Shown piece by piece: positions 1 to 7,895 of a DNA stretch of 64,000 nucleotides. The notes beneath the pieces are model-generated. The model saw only the letters and a program-made list of their open reading frames with translations, was not told where the DNA came from and did no database searches. Every line of letters begins with the position of its first letter. Positions within the stretch are counted from its first letter, which is position 1. The translations under genes were made by a program, and so were the position numbers. Source of the DNA: Salinispirillum marinum (GTDB lineage Bacteria; Pseudomonadota; Gammaproteobacteria; Pseudomonadales; Natronospirillaceae); NCBI RefSeq assembly GCF_042651565.1, contig NZ_JBHSDF010000004.1; one strand, given 5' to 3'.

Positions 1-1
1 G

Positions 2-286
2 CTGGTGACGTCGGCACAAGAGGCCTTGGAGAAGTTTCGTCAAGAGAGCTTCGACATGGTATGGGTCGATCAATACCTTAGTGACATGACCGGGCATGAG
101 CTGGTCGCCTTACTGCGCAATGAAGAGAAACAACAGGGCACAGGGCCGGTAACCTTGCTGGGTCTGACCGATGCAAAATCCGTCAGTATTGAGCGTAATT
201 GCCAAGCGGCGGGCATGGACGATGTGTTAGCAAAACCGCTGAATTTACCCCTTGTTGCGGAGACATTGCAGCGTCATCTGGTGTAA
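2..286 (+). CDS. Response-regulator receiver domain, C-terminal fragment
   Basis: The reading frame is open from the left edge, so the gene begins outside the window and only its last 94 codons are visible. They match the second half of a CheY-like receiver domain: a hydrophobic strand ending in the likely phospho-acceptor Asp (in MVWVDQYL), a conserved Thr after a hydrophobic strand (LLGLTDA), and the invariant Lys in LAKPLN. The protein ends just after the last helix, which fits the C-terminal receiver of a hybrid sensor kinase better than a regulator with an output domain, but a stand-alone receiver cannot be excluded. The type II secretion operon starts 42 bp downstream on the same strand, so co-transcription is possible. 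Confidence 0.75.
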   Translation: MVTSAQEALEKFRQESFDMVWVDQYLSDMTGHELVALLRNEEKQQGTGPVTLLGLTDAKSVSIERNCQAAGMDDVLAKPLNLPLVAETLQRHLV

Positions 287-328
287 AGTCAACGCTGAAA
301 ATAAACAACAAGTACAGTCAGGCAGTTC

Positions 329-1849
329 ATGAGCGAGCAAGAAACGCCAAGGTTGGCCGAAGCAGACCCTATTTTGCCCATGAGGGAGTTGGAACGCATG
401 CCGTTTGCCTATGCAAAACGGCATGGTGTTATCATCGCGCAGGCGGATCAGGGTGCCGTGCTATATCTGCGTGAAAATACGCCACCTTTTGCCATTCAAG
501 AAGCGGTGCGTTGGCATGGCCATATGCTGCCGTTTGAAATCCTGGACAATGAACAGTTCGAACAAGCCTTGGTGTTGGCCTATCAAACGCAAAATGAAGA
601 CCGCATGCAGCAAGCGGATGATTTTGACGATCTCGATCTGATTGCATTGGCGAACTCTGTTCCCGAAACCGAAGATTTATTGGAGCAAGCCGATGATGCG
701 CCCATTATCCGGCTCATCAATGCCATTCTGACCGAAGCCGTGCATGAAGCCGCTTCCGATATTCATGTTGAAACCTTTGAGAAGCGTTTGGTCGTTCGTT
801 TTCGCGTTGACGGTGTATTGCGTGAAGTGCTGCAACCCAAACGGGCACTGGCCCCGTTGTTGATTTCCCGAATTAAGGTCATGGCAAAATTGGATATCGC
901 TGAGAAGCGCTTACCCCAAGACGGTCGCATAGCGTTGAAAGTTGCCGGACGAGAAGTCGATATCCGAGTCAGTACCTTACCCTCCAGCCATGGTGAGCGC
1001 GTGGTGATGCGTTTGCTCGACAAGCAAGCAGGGCGGTTAAACCTCAGCCATCTGGGTATGCACAAACGGGACCTAGACCTTTTGCGCACCATGATCGCTC
1101 GGCCACACGGGATTATCCTAGTGACGGGGCCAACGGGGTCAGGGAAAAGCACAACGCTTTATGCGGCGCTCGAACATCTGAATTCTGCAGAACGCAACAT
1201 CATGACGGTAGAAGACCCCATTGAATACAGCTTGCCGGGTATCGGCCAGACGCAAGTAAATACCAAGGTCGATATGACCTTTGCTCGAGGCTTGCGCGCC
1301 ATTCTGCGCCAGGATCCCGATGTGGTGATGATTGGCGAAATACGCGACGTCGATACCGTAGAAATTGCCGTACAAGCGAGTTTAACCGGCCATCTGGTGT
1401 TGAGCACTTTGCACACCAATTCTGCCGTGGGTGCGGTAACACGCTTGCAAGATATGGGTGTAGAGCCCTTTTTATTGTCGTCCAGTTTAGTCGGGGTGTT
1501 GGCGCAGCGTTTGGTGCGCACCCTCTGCCCGGATTGCAAACAAGCTGCGAAACCTTCGGCGGCTGAGTGCAAGATTCTCAATCTGGAACCCAATGCCAAC
1601 GTCGACATCTTTCATGCGACCGGATGTAAACGCTGTAAGCAAGCCGGATATCGTGGCCGTGTAGGGTTGTATGAACTGGTGCCTATTACCGATAAGATGC
1701 GCGCCGCCATTCATGATCGGGCCAGCGAACAAGAGCTGGAGCGTCTGGCGCGCAAGAAAACCACCAGCATCTTTCAAGATGGCCTAGAAAAGGTACTCAG
1801 TGGTCAAACGACCTTGGAAGAGGTCATGCGCGTGTGTAGGAATGTTTAA
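329..1849 (+). CDS. gspE: Type II secretion system ATPase GspE
   Basis: This is the cytoplasmic hexameric ATPase that powers pseudopilus assembly in type II secretion. At 506 residues it has the usual length. Visible are the N-terminal GspE/PilB domain, a Walker A motif GPTGSGKST at about residues 267-275, the Asp box and Walker B (VVMIGEIRD), the His box (STLHTNSA), and the four-cysteine zinc module CPDC...CKRC near residues 395-440 that is typical of GspE and binds the GspF/GspL side. The stop is 2 bp before gspF, so the genes are translationally linked. The ribosome site before the ATG is weak. Confidence 0.95.
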   Translation: MSEQETPRLAEADPILPMRELERMPFAYAKRHGVIIAQADQGAVLYLRENTPPFAIQEAVRWHGHMLPFEILDNEQFEQALVLAYQTQNEDRMQQADDFDDLDLIALANSVPETEDLLEQADDAPIIRLINAILTEAVHEAASDIHVETFEKRLVVRFRVDGVLREVLQPKRALAPLLISRIKVMAKLDIAEKRLPQDGRIALKVAGREVDIRVSTLPSSHGERVVMRLLDKQAGRLNLSHLGMHKRDLDLLRTMIARPHGIILVTGPTGSGKSTTLYAALEHLNSAERNIMTVEDPIEYSLPGIGQTQVNTKVDMTFARGLRAILRQDPDVVMIGEIRDVDTVEIAVQASLTGHLVLSTLHTNSAVGAVTRLQDMGVEPFLLSSSLVGVLAQRLVRTLCPDCKQAAKPSAAECKILNLEPNANVDIFHATGCKRCKQAGYRGRVGLYELVPITDKMRAAIHDRASEQELERLARKKTTSIFQDGLEKVLSGQTTLEEVMRVCRNV

Positions 1850-1851
1850 TT

Positions 1852-3060
1852 ATGGCCGCGTTTGAATACAGCGCGCTGGATGAGCGGGGTAAACAAAGGA
1901 AGGGCGTTCTGGAGGGTGACAGTGCCCGCCAAATTCGTACTCAGCTCAGAGACCAAGGCTGGATGCCGCTATCGGTAGAACGCACGACCGAGCGCCAGAC
2001 CAACACACTTTGGTCATCGCGCGCCAGTGTGTCCGTCTCGGAACTCGCCCTGATCACCCGTCAGTTATCCACCTTGGTGGCATCCAGTATGCCCTTGGAA
2101 GAATGCTTGCGCGCAGTGGCTGAACAAAGTGATTCGCGTCGCCTACGCGCCATGATGATGTCCGTGCGTGGCAAAGTGCTCGAAGGGTACAGCCTTGCAA
2201 CGGCGCTGGCGGAATATCCCAGAGCGTTTAACGGGCAATTCCGGGCCACCATTGATGCCGGTGAGCATTCTGGAAAGCTCGATTTGGTGTTAACGCGCCT
2301 CGCAGACTATGTTGAGGAACAAGAAGAAACACGCCGAAAGCTGCAAATGGCAGCTACCTATCCCGTCATTTTGACCGTGGTGGCTATTGGTATCGTAGTC
2401 TTTTTGTTGAATAACGTGGTGCCACGCATCACCGATGTGTTTACATCGAGTGGACAGATTTTACCTCGCCCTACCATTATGCTCATCAGTGTGACCGAGT
2501 TTGTGCAAAATTATTGGCTCTATGGCTTAATGCTCGGGTTCTTACTGGGGCTGCTTTTTGTGCTGTGGAACCGATCGCCAACGCGCTTATTTCATACGCA
2601 TCGGCTGTATTTAAGGGTACCTTTTGTCGGTCGATTGATCCGTGGATTCAGTACCTCACGGTTTGCCAGTACCGTGGCTATGCTGGCCAGCAGTGGCGTG
2701 CCCTTGGTGGACGCCATGCGTATCGCCGGCTCGGTCGTAACCAATTTACCTATTCGTCGATCTGTGTTGGAAGCAACTCGAAAAGTTAGCGAGGGTGGGG
2801 GGCTTAGCCAAGCGTTGAAGGAAACCGGTTATTTTCCGCCCATGATGATACACATGGTGGCCAGTGGCGAAAGCAGTGGCAACCTAGATGACATGTTGGC
2901 GCGAACGGCCAGAACGCAAGAGCAGGCGCTGAAAGATGTCATCGCCACGGTCGTGGGGTTGCTGGAACCGTTGATGCTGGTGCTGATGGGGCTCATCGTC
3001 ATGATCATCTTGCTGGCGGTGGTCCTGCCACTGACCCAAATGAATGCCATGGTCGGTTAA
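1852..3060 (+). CDS. gspF: Type II secretion inner-membrane platform protein GspF
   Basis: This is the polytopic platform protein around which the pseudopilus is built. Its 402 residues hold two homologous GspF cytoplasmic domains, with hydrophobic segments at about residues 169-191, 220-240 and 368-394, the expected three-helix topology. The N-terminal sequence (AFEYSALDERGKQRKG) is typical of the family. It follows gspE directly and precedes gspG by 35 bp. Confidence 0.94.
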   Translation: MAAFEYSALDERGKQRKGVLEGDSARQIRTQLRDQGWMPLSVERTTERQTNTLWSSRASVSVSELALITRQLSTLVASSMPLEECLRAVAEQSDSRRLRAMMMSVRGKVLEGYSLATALAEYPRAFNGQFRATIDAGEHSGKLDLVLTRLADYVEEQEETRRKLQMAATYPVILTVVAIGIVVFLLNNVVPRITDVFTSSGQILPRPTIMLISVTEFVQNYWLYGLMLGFLLGLLFVLWNRSPTRLFHTHRLYLRVPFVGRLIRGFSTSRFASTVAMLASSGVPLVDAMRIAGSVVTNLPIRRSVLEATRKVSEGGGLSQALKETGYFPPMMIHMVASGESSGNLDDMLARTARTQEQALKDVIATVVGLLEPLMLVLMGLIVMIILLAVVLPLTQMNAMVG

Positions 3061-3095
3061 TAATTATTGTTTAGGTTAGAAATTAGGAATCGTTA

Positions 3096-3518
3096 ATGAA
3101 GAAAAGTACGGGATTTACCCTGATTGAATTGATGGTGGTGCTGGTCATTATTGCGGTTTTGACGGGCTTGGTTGCACAGAACTTCATCGGCCGTGATCAT
3201 GAAGCTCGGGTCGGTGCAGCGCGGGCGGACTTTACCTCCATTGAAAACGCCTTAACAACCTATCGGTTAGACAACCAAAATTACCCCAGTACGGAACAAG
3301 GCATCGATGCTTTGATGAGCCAACCGGGCGGATCGCCCGTGCCGCGCAACTGGCGTGGGCCTTATTTACGCCGGGCACCCATTGACCCATGGGGTAACCC
3401 TTATGTCTACATTAATCAGGGCAGCAATCAGATAGAGATCATCTCTTATGGAGCTGATGGTCAACCCGGTGGTGCAGGCGACGATGCAGACCTATCCAGT
3501 TTGGGCGACAGCAACTAG
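3096..3518 (+). CDS. gspG: Major pseudopilin GspG
   Basis: This is the major pseudopilin that polymerises into the type II secretion piston. The short basic leader MKKSTG is followed by the prepilin peptidase site G/FTLIE with Glu at mature position +5 and a long hydrophobic helix. The rest is the GspG fold, with PSTEQGIDAL, WRGPYLR and the acidic C-terminal loop after IEIISYGADGQPGG that coordinates calcium in the family. Its 140 residues match the family. Processing requires a GspO/PilD peptidase, which is not encoded here. Confidence 0.95.
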   Translation: MKKSTGFTLIELMVVLVIIAVLTGLVAQNFIGRDHEARVGAARADFTSIENALTTYRLDNQNYPSTEQGIDALMSQPGGSPVPRNWRGPYLRRAPIDPWGNPYVYINQGSNQIEIISYGADGQPGGAGDDADLSSLGDSN

Positions 3519-3522
3519 ACCC

Positions 3523-4071
3523 ATGGTTCGATCTACGTGCTCACGGTACCACGATCACGGGTTTACCTTAATAGAACTCATGGTGGTGCTGGTGTTGATT
3601 TCCGTTGTCGGCGGCATGGTGGTGTTATCGCTTGGCAATGGTGATCGTGAACGCCGCTATCAACGGGAATTAACCGGCTTGCAGCAATTCGTAGCCCAAG
3701 CCTACAACCGGGCGCGATTGGAGAATCAAACCATGGCACTGCAATGGCATCGAGATGGTGTAACGTTAATGCGCTTGTCCGCCAGCATTGATGAGCAAGG
3801 AAACCCGCTCATCGGTGGCGAGGTGACAGAGGAATGGCAAACACCTGATGCGTTGCTTTTTCAGCTGTCATTAGCCGAGCAAGCCATTCCGCTCGGAAGG
3901 CAAGCTGAAGCCAACAAAACACCCGAGCATGCGCATTGGCATATCCTACCGGATGGCACTAGTGAGCGGCCATGGGCCGTGAGCGTCGTATGGGAAGATG
4001 ATCTCAGTGTTTGGCAGCGCTTGCTCAGTGATGGCCTGAATCCACCTCAATGGCGTTGGTCTGACGGGTAA
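3523..4071 (+). CDS. gspH: Minor pseudopilin GspH
   Basis: A type IV pilin-like leader (MVRSTCSRYHDHG/FTLIE) is followed by a hydrophobic helix and a GspH-type C-terminal domain, about 182 residues in all. I chose the ATG at 3523, 4 bp after the gspG stop; the frame is open further upstream inside gspG, but the longer form would give an implausible leader. GspH is one of the low-abundance pseudopilins at or below the tip of the pseudopilus. Position between gspG and gspI is canonical. Confidence 0.88.
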   Translation: MVRSTCSRYHDHGFTLIELMVVLVLISVVGGMVVLSLGNGDRERRYQRELTGLQQFVAQAYNRARLENQTMALQWHRDGVTLMRLSASIDEQGNPLIGGEVTEEWQTPDALLFQLSLAEQAIPLGRQAEANKTPEHAHWHILPDGTSERPWAVSVVWEDDLSVWQRLLSDGLNPPQWRWSDG

Positions 4072-4074
4072 CCT

Positions 4075-4482
4075 ATGGCAGTTTCTCCAACGGTTAACCG
4101 TCATCATCGTCGCAGGGCAGGTTTTACCTTGCTGGAAGTCATGATTGCGCTGGCGGTATTTGCCGTTCTGGCCAGCAGTGTCGTGGTCGTGGTGACACAA
4201 GCAGTCAGTAATGCGGATGGATTGCAACAACGGACTTATGGCATGTGGGTGGCAGAAAACACCCTGAACGAATTGCGGTTAACGGGGGCGCCAGCCAACA
4301 ATACGTACCAGAAAACCGTTGATAATTTTGGCCGCCAATGGACGGTCTCCTGGCAGGTAGAAAACACCCAGTCAGTTACCTATGGCCCCTTTGTTCGTCG
4401 CGTCACCATTTCGGTATTTCCCGAAGGCAGTGCACAATCGATGGCGGAGTTAACGGCGCTGCTTGAGGTGCCATTGCAATGA
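4075..4482 (+). CDS. gspI: Minor pseudopilin GspI
   Basis: A small (135-residue) pseudopilin with a basic leader, cleavage site RRAG/FTLLEVM with Glu at +5, and a hydrophobic helix. GspI forms the quasi-helical tip complex with GspJ and GspK. The downstream NTLNELRL and WQVENTQ stretches fit the family. The last 4 bp overlap the gspJ start, implying translational coupling. Confidence 0.9.
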   Translation: MAVSPTVNRHHRRRAGFTLLEVMIALAVFAVLASSVVVVVTQAVSNADGLQQRTYGMWVAENTLNELRLTGAPANNTYQKTVDNFGRQWTVSWQVENTQSVTYGPFVRRVTISVFPEGSAQSMAELTALLEVPLQ

Positions 4483-5177
4483 TGGCGCGTGGCTTCACGT
4501 TATTGGAATTGTTAATAGCCATAACGCTATCGGCGATATTGGCTCTGGGCACGGTCAACCTGGTGCAGCAAATGAGTATCAGCCAGGAAAGAGTGCATGG
4601 CTCTGCCGATACTTTGGATCGACTCACCTTAGCCAAACACCGAATTACCGATGATGTGCAGCAGTTCGTGCCGTTGCGGCCAACGGCTGACGAATTTGGC
4701 AACCCACAACCGGCAGTAAGCTTGTCAACGTCCGGGGAGTTAACCTTCACCCGTCATGGCTGGGCACAGGGTATTATTAACCCGGCGCATCGCTCCAATT
4801 TGCAACGCGTACATTATGCCCTGATTGATATTCAAGACGACGCGTGCCGAATGGGTTTGAATGCCGCGCAATGGGAGCAGCGTACAACGCTCACCGGGCA
4901 GTGTCTGGTGCGTCGTTATCGCCAGCACCTTGAGGCGGAGCGGGACAACCCCTGGCTGTCACAAGTGGTGCTGGCCCCGATTAAAAATCTGCGCTGGCGG
5001 GTACAGACCCATGCCGATGACGGGGCTGAATGGCAAGAAGAATGGCCACCATTTCGCGCGAATGAAGCCGTTGCCCTGCAGGCACTTGAGCTGGTCTTTG
5101 ATCATGAAAATGTTGGTACGGTGCGATTCTTTTGGGCGTTGCCGCAAAGTGTGCCGGTGCCGGAGGCCTCGGAATGA
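4479..5177 (+). CDS. gspJ: Minor pseudopilin GspJ
   Basis: A pseudopilin with a very short leader (MMARG/FTLLE), Glu at +5 and 232 residues, as expected for GspJ. The domain after the helix carries the typical RLTLAKHRITDDVQQF and VLAPIKNLRWR segments. It overlaps gspI by 4 bp and gspK by 4 bp (ATGA). Confidence 0.9.
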   Translation: MMARGFTLLELLIAITLSAILALGTVNLVQQMSISQERVHGSADTLDRLTLAKHRITDDVQQFVPLRPTADEFGNPQPAVSLSTSGELTFTRHGWAQGIINPAHRSNLQRVHYALIDIQDDACRMGLNAAQWEQRTTLTGQCLVRRYRQHLEAERDNPWLSQVVLAPIKNLRWRVQTHADDGAEWQEEWPPFRANEAVALQALELVFDHENVGTVRFFWALPQSVPVPEASE

Positions 5178-6115
5178 AGCCACCCATTGCGCAACGCGGT
5201 GTTGCTCTCATTCAAGTATTGTTGATTTTTGCGTTGGTGACCACGTTGGCGACGCATATTGTCTATCGTCAAAGTCTGACCATTGCGACGACGCAATACA
5301 CGCTGCAACAGGCGCAGGGCAAGGCTTGGCTGTACAGCATTGAAGCCTTAGCGATGGCCGATTTGGCCCTGGATCTCGGAGGCCTTAGCGATGAAGAAAC
5401 ATGGGGCGAGTGGTCACCTGAGTTTGCTCTGGATGCGGAGGCCGATATCGGTAATGCGCAGTGGCGTATTCATCCTCTCCAGCAACGCTTTAATTTGAAT
5501 TGGCTGCATCCAGATGCCGACCGACCCGATGCACAAGCGCAACTCGAACGGCTGCTTGAACTGGAAGGTTACTCGCCCGCATGGGCACAGCGTGCAGCGG
5601 ACTGGATGGACAGTCGCAGTGGTGCCGAATTCGAGTATCGATTGCTCACACCCGGCTACCGGCCGTCCTTTTTACCGCTCGCGGATCCCAGTGAATTGCG
5701 CCTACTTGAACCGCAAAATGGTACATTAGAGCCACTTGCCTTGGGCGAGTGGGGAACAATGCTGCCCCTGTGGGCACCCTTAGACTTGGCGCGGGCGACC
5801 GAGAATATGATTCGCGCCTTACACCCCGATATTGACCAAAGCCATTGGCAGGCTTTAGAGGGAGTGCGCCGCAATGGTATGGTAGGGCCGGAAGACTGGC
5901 TGGGTTTAGAGATTATGGAGCCCTTTTTAGAGATTCTAAATCCGGACGACTTTACCCATGAAGGGGAGTTTTACCTCATGGAAGCTCGCGTAGAATTTCT
6001 GGAGCAGCTACTCTATCTGACCAGTTGGATTCATCGCGACCCGTCGGGTGAAATGCGGGTCTACCAGCGCCATCATTTACCGATCATTGAAACAGGCACC
6101 ACCGTCGATAATTAA
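5174..6115 (+). CDS. gspK: Minor pseudopilin GspK (tip subunit)
   Basis: GspK caps the pseudopilus. The ATG at 5174 overlaps the gspJ stop (ATGA) and gives a 313-residue protein with leader MKPPIAQRG followed by VALIQVLLIFALV. The +5 residue is Gln, not Glu; absence of Glu+5 is normal for GspK and supports the tip assignment. The large soluble domain contains the family's duplicated helical region (LERLLELEGYSPAWAQRAADWMD, then the calcium-site loop). An upstream in-frame ATG at 5132 lies inside gspJ and adds no leader-like sequence. Confidence 0.88.
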   Translation: MKPPIAQRGVALIQVLLIFALVTTLATHIVYRQSLTIATTQYTLQQAQGKAWLYSIEALAMADLALDLGGLSDEETWGEWSPEFALDAEADIGNAQWRIHPLQQRFNLNWLHPDADRPDAQAQLERLLELEGYSPAWAQRAADWMDSRSGAEFEYRLLTPGYRPSFLPLADPSELRLLEPQNGTLEPLALGEWGTMLPLWAPLDLARATENMIRALHPDIDQSHWQALEGVRRNGMVGPEDWLGLEIMEPFLEILNPDDFTHEGEFYLMEARVEFLEQLLYLTSWIHRDPSGEMRVYQRHHLPIIETGTTVDN

Positions 6116-6128
6116 CAGTTGGGATTTC

Positions 6129-7388
6129 ATGAAAGCATCCAGGATCATGGTGTATCCAGACAGCCGCCTAAGACATTGTGTCTGGCAGGTGTTAGGGCAC
6201 GACATTGAACAGCAGCACGGACAAGGCAGCATTGTGGAATGGCAGGCGGCCATGCAAGCGGAGCCCTTTGCCAGCTTACCCTGCACCGTCATTCTGCCTG
6301 TGGAATGTGCTTTACATACCGTGCTGGAAGTTCCGCGTCAGCAACGCCGTTACTTACATCGAACGTTGCCCTATGCCCTGGAAGCCCAAACGGCGCAAGA
6401 CATCGACCAACTGCATATTGTTCCTGCGGGTTTTTCACGCGGTGATTTTCTCAGCGTGATCGCTTTACCACATGCCATCATGCAGCAGATTCAACAATGG
6501 TTTACGTCCTTACCGTTAACCTTATCCGATGTTTTATTGGATACCCAAATTCTGACCGGACAGGATCCCAATACGCTGCATTTGGCGTGGTATGGTGACC
6601 GCGTTGTGGTCAGTGTGCAGGGGCGGGGGATGGCGTGTAGTCGTACGGGATTAATGCAATGGATCGAACGACTGTTGAATCCTACGCAAGAGGGTACACC
6701 GGTACGGTACTTTCTGGACCCCGAATACAACGATCAACAAAGCATCCTGGACGCCGAATTGGCGCAAAATTTTACCGATATTGCCCTGTCAGATGGCTCA
6801 CGCTCTACTTTGTTGGCGTCGCTTGTGGCCCAATACCCACACCGAACACACGCCAGCAATCTATTGAGCGGTCCCTACGAGCCTAAAACGGCTTGGAGCA
6901 GTTACAAACATTGGTTTCCTGTAACGGCAATGGCAGTGGTAGTCTTTGTTGTTACCACCTTGGTGCACAGTGTCATTAGTACCCGTCAATTGCAGCAAGA
7001 AGCAGAAGCAACCTGGTCTCTGGTCGGTCAACTCTATCAGCAAGCGACGGGTGATACGCGACCCTTCAATCGTTTTCAGTACCGTGCCATCATCGAAGGG
7101 CGCCTACAAAATACCTCGGTCATTACGGATGATGATGCGCAATTGGTGCCGTTTTTGTTCCGGCTCCAAGAGGCCAATCAAGGCATTAACTTGCCTTTTC
7201 AAGAGCTACGATATACGGCCGATCGCCGTGAAATACAGCTTCAAGTGACGGCATCCTCCACGGAGGTTTTAGAAAACTTTCGCCGCCAATTGGAAACGGC
7301 AGAGTTGACGGTCAGTTATTCGGCCAGTCGGGTTGATAATGGATTTCGCGGCAACTTTCAAATCCGCTGGGCAGAGGCCACACTATGA
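6129..7388 (+). CDS. gspL: Type II secretion assembly protein GspL
   Basis: GspL recruits GspE to the inner membrane. The product starting at the 6129 ATG has 419 residues: a cytoplasmic actin-like domain (about 1-245), one transmembrane helix at about 261-283, and a periplasmic ferredoxin-like domain. The sequence LHRTLPYALEAQTAQDIDQLH is characteristic of GspL/PilM-like folds. It overlaps gspM by 4 bp. Confidence 0.88.
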   Translation: MKASRIMVYPDSRLRHCVWQVLGHDIEQQHGQGSIVEWQAAMQAEPFASLPCTVILPVECALHTVLEVPRQQRRYLHRTLPYALEAQTAQDIDQLHIVPAGFSRGDFLSVIALPHAIMQQIQQWFTSLPLTLSDVLLDTQILTGQDPNTLHLAWYGDRVVVSVQGRGMACSRTGLMQWIERLLNPTQEGTPVRYFLDPEYNDQQSILDAELAQNFTDIALSDGSRSTLLASLVAQYPHRTHASNLLSGPYEPKTAWSSYKHWFPVTAMAVVVFVVTTLVHSVISTRQLQQEAEATWSLVGQLYQQATGDTRPFNRFQYRAIIEGRLQNTSVITDDDAQLVPFLFRLQEANQGINLPFQELRYTADRREIQLQVTASSTEVLENFRRQLETAELTVSYSASRVDNGFRGNFQIRWAEATL

Positions 7389-7879
7389 ACGCAATCTGGG
7401 CTACCTTAGTGCAGCGCTGGCAGCAATACAGCCGCTCAGAACAACTGATCGTTGCTGGTATTGGCAGCGTTACCGTACTGGTTTTAAGCTGGCTTATGCT
7501 TTGGCAACCCCTTATGGATTGGCAAGCCCGTGTTGCACGTGATCATCAAGTCGCTACGGAGAGTTTATCCTGGCTGAGTGACGTGGCGCCTCGGGTGAGA
7601 AATATGGGTTCTCCAAGCACGGAGGTAGAAGCGAATAATCCACAAAGCCTAACCAATTTAATCAGTGAAAGCGCCCGGCAAAATAATCTCAGCTTGAGTC
7701 GGTTCGAGCAAAACGGCCCACAAGGGTTGCGGTTTTGGTTGGACAATCAGCGGTTCGACCACGCGCTGCGATGGATGTCTGACTTGGAAGGTCAGGGACT
7801 TTTGCTGGATCAAATCACCATCAGTCAAACCAGTCGAGCTGGCTTGGTGAATATCCGCGGTGTTGCCCAACGCCGTTAA
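7385..7879 (+). CDS. gspM: Type II secretion assembly protein GspM
   Basis: A 164-residue single-pass protein with a transmembrane helix at about residues 21-42 (LIVAGIGSVTVLVLSWLMLW preceded by RYS/EQ) and a small periplasmic domain. GspM partners GspL. It closes the operon; the next gene is convergent and only 16 bp away. No gspN follows. Confidence 0.88.
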   Translation: MNAIWATLVQRWQQYSRSEQLIVAGIGSVTVLVLSWLMLWQPLMDWQARVARDHQVATESLSWLSDVAPRVRNMGSPSTEVEANNPQSLTNLISESARQNNLSLSRFEQNGPQGLRFWLDNQRFDHALRWMSDLEGQGLLLDQITISQTSRAGLVNIRGVAQRR

Positions 7880-7895
7880 GTCGGCGCTGAACGCA

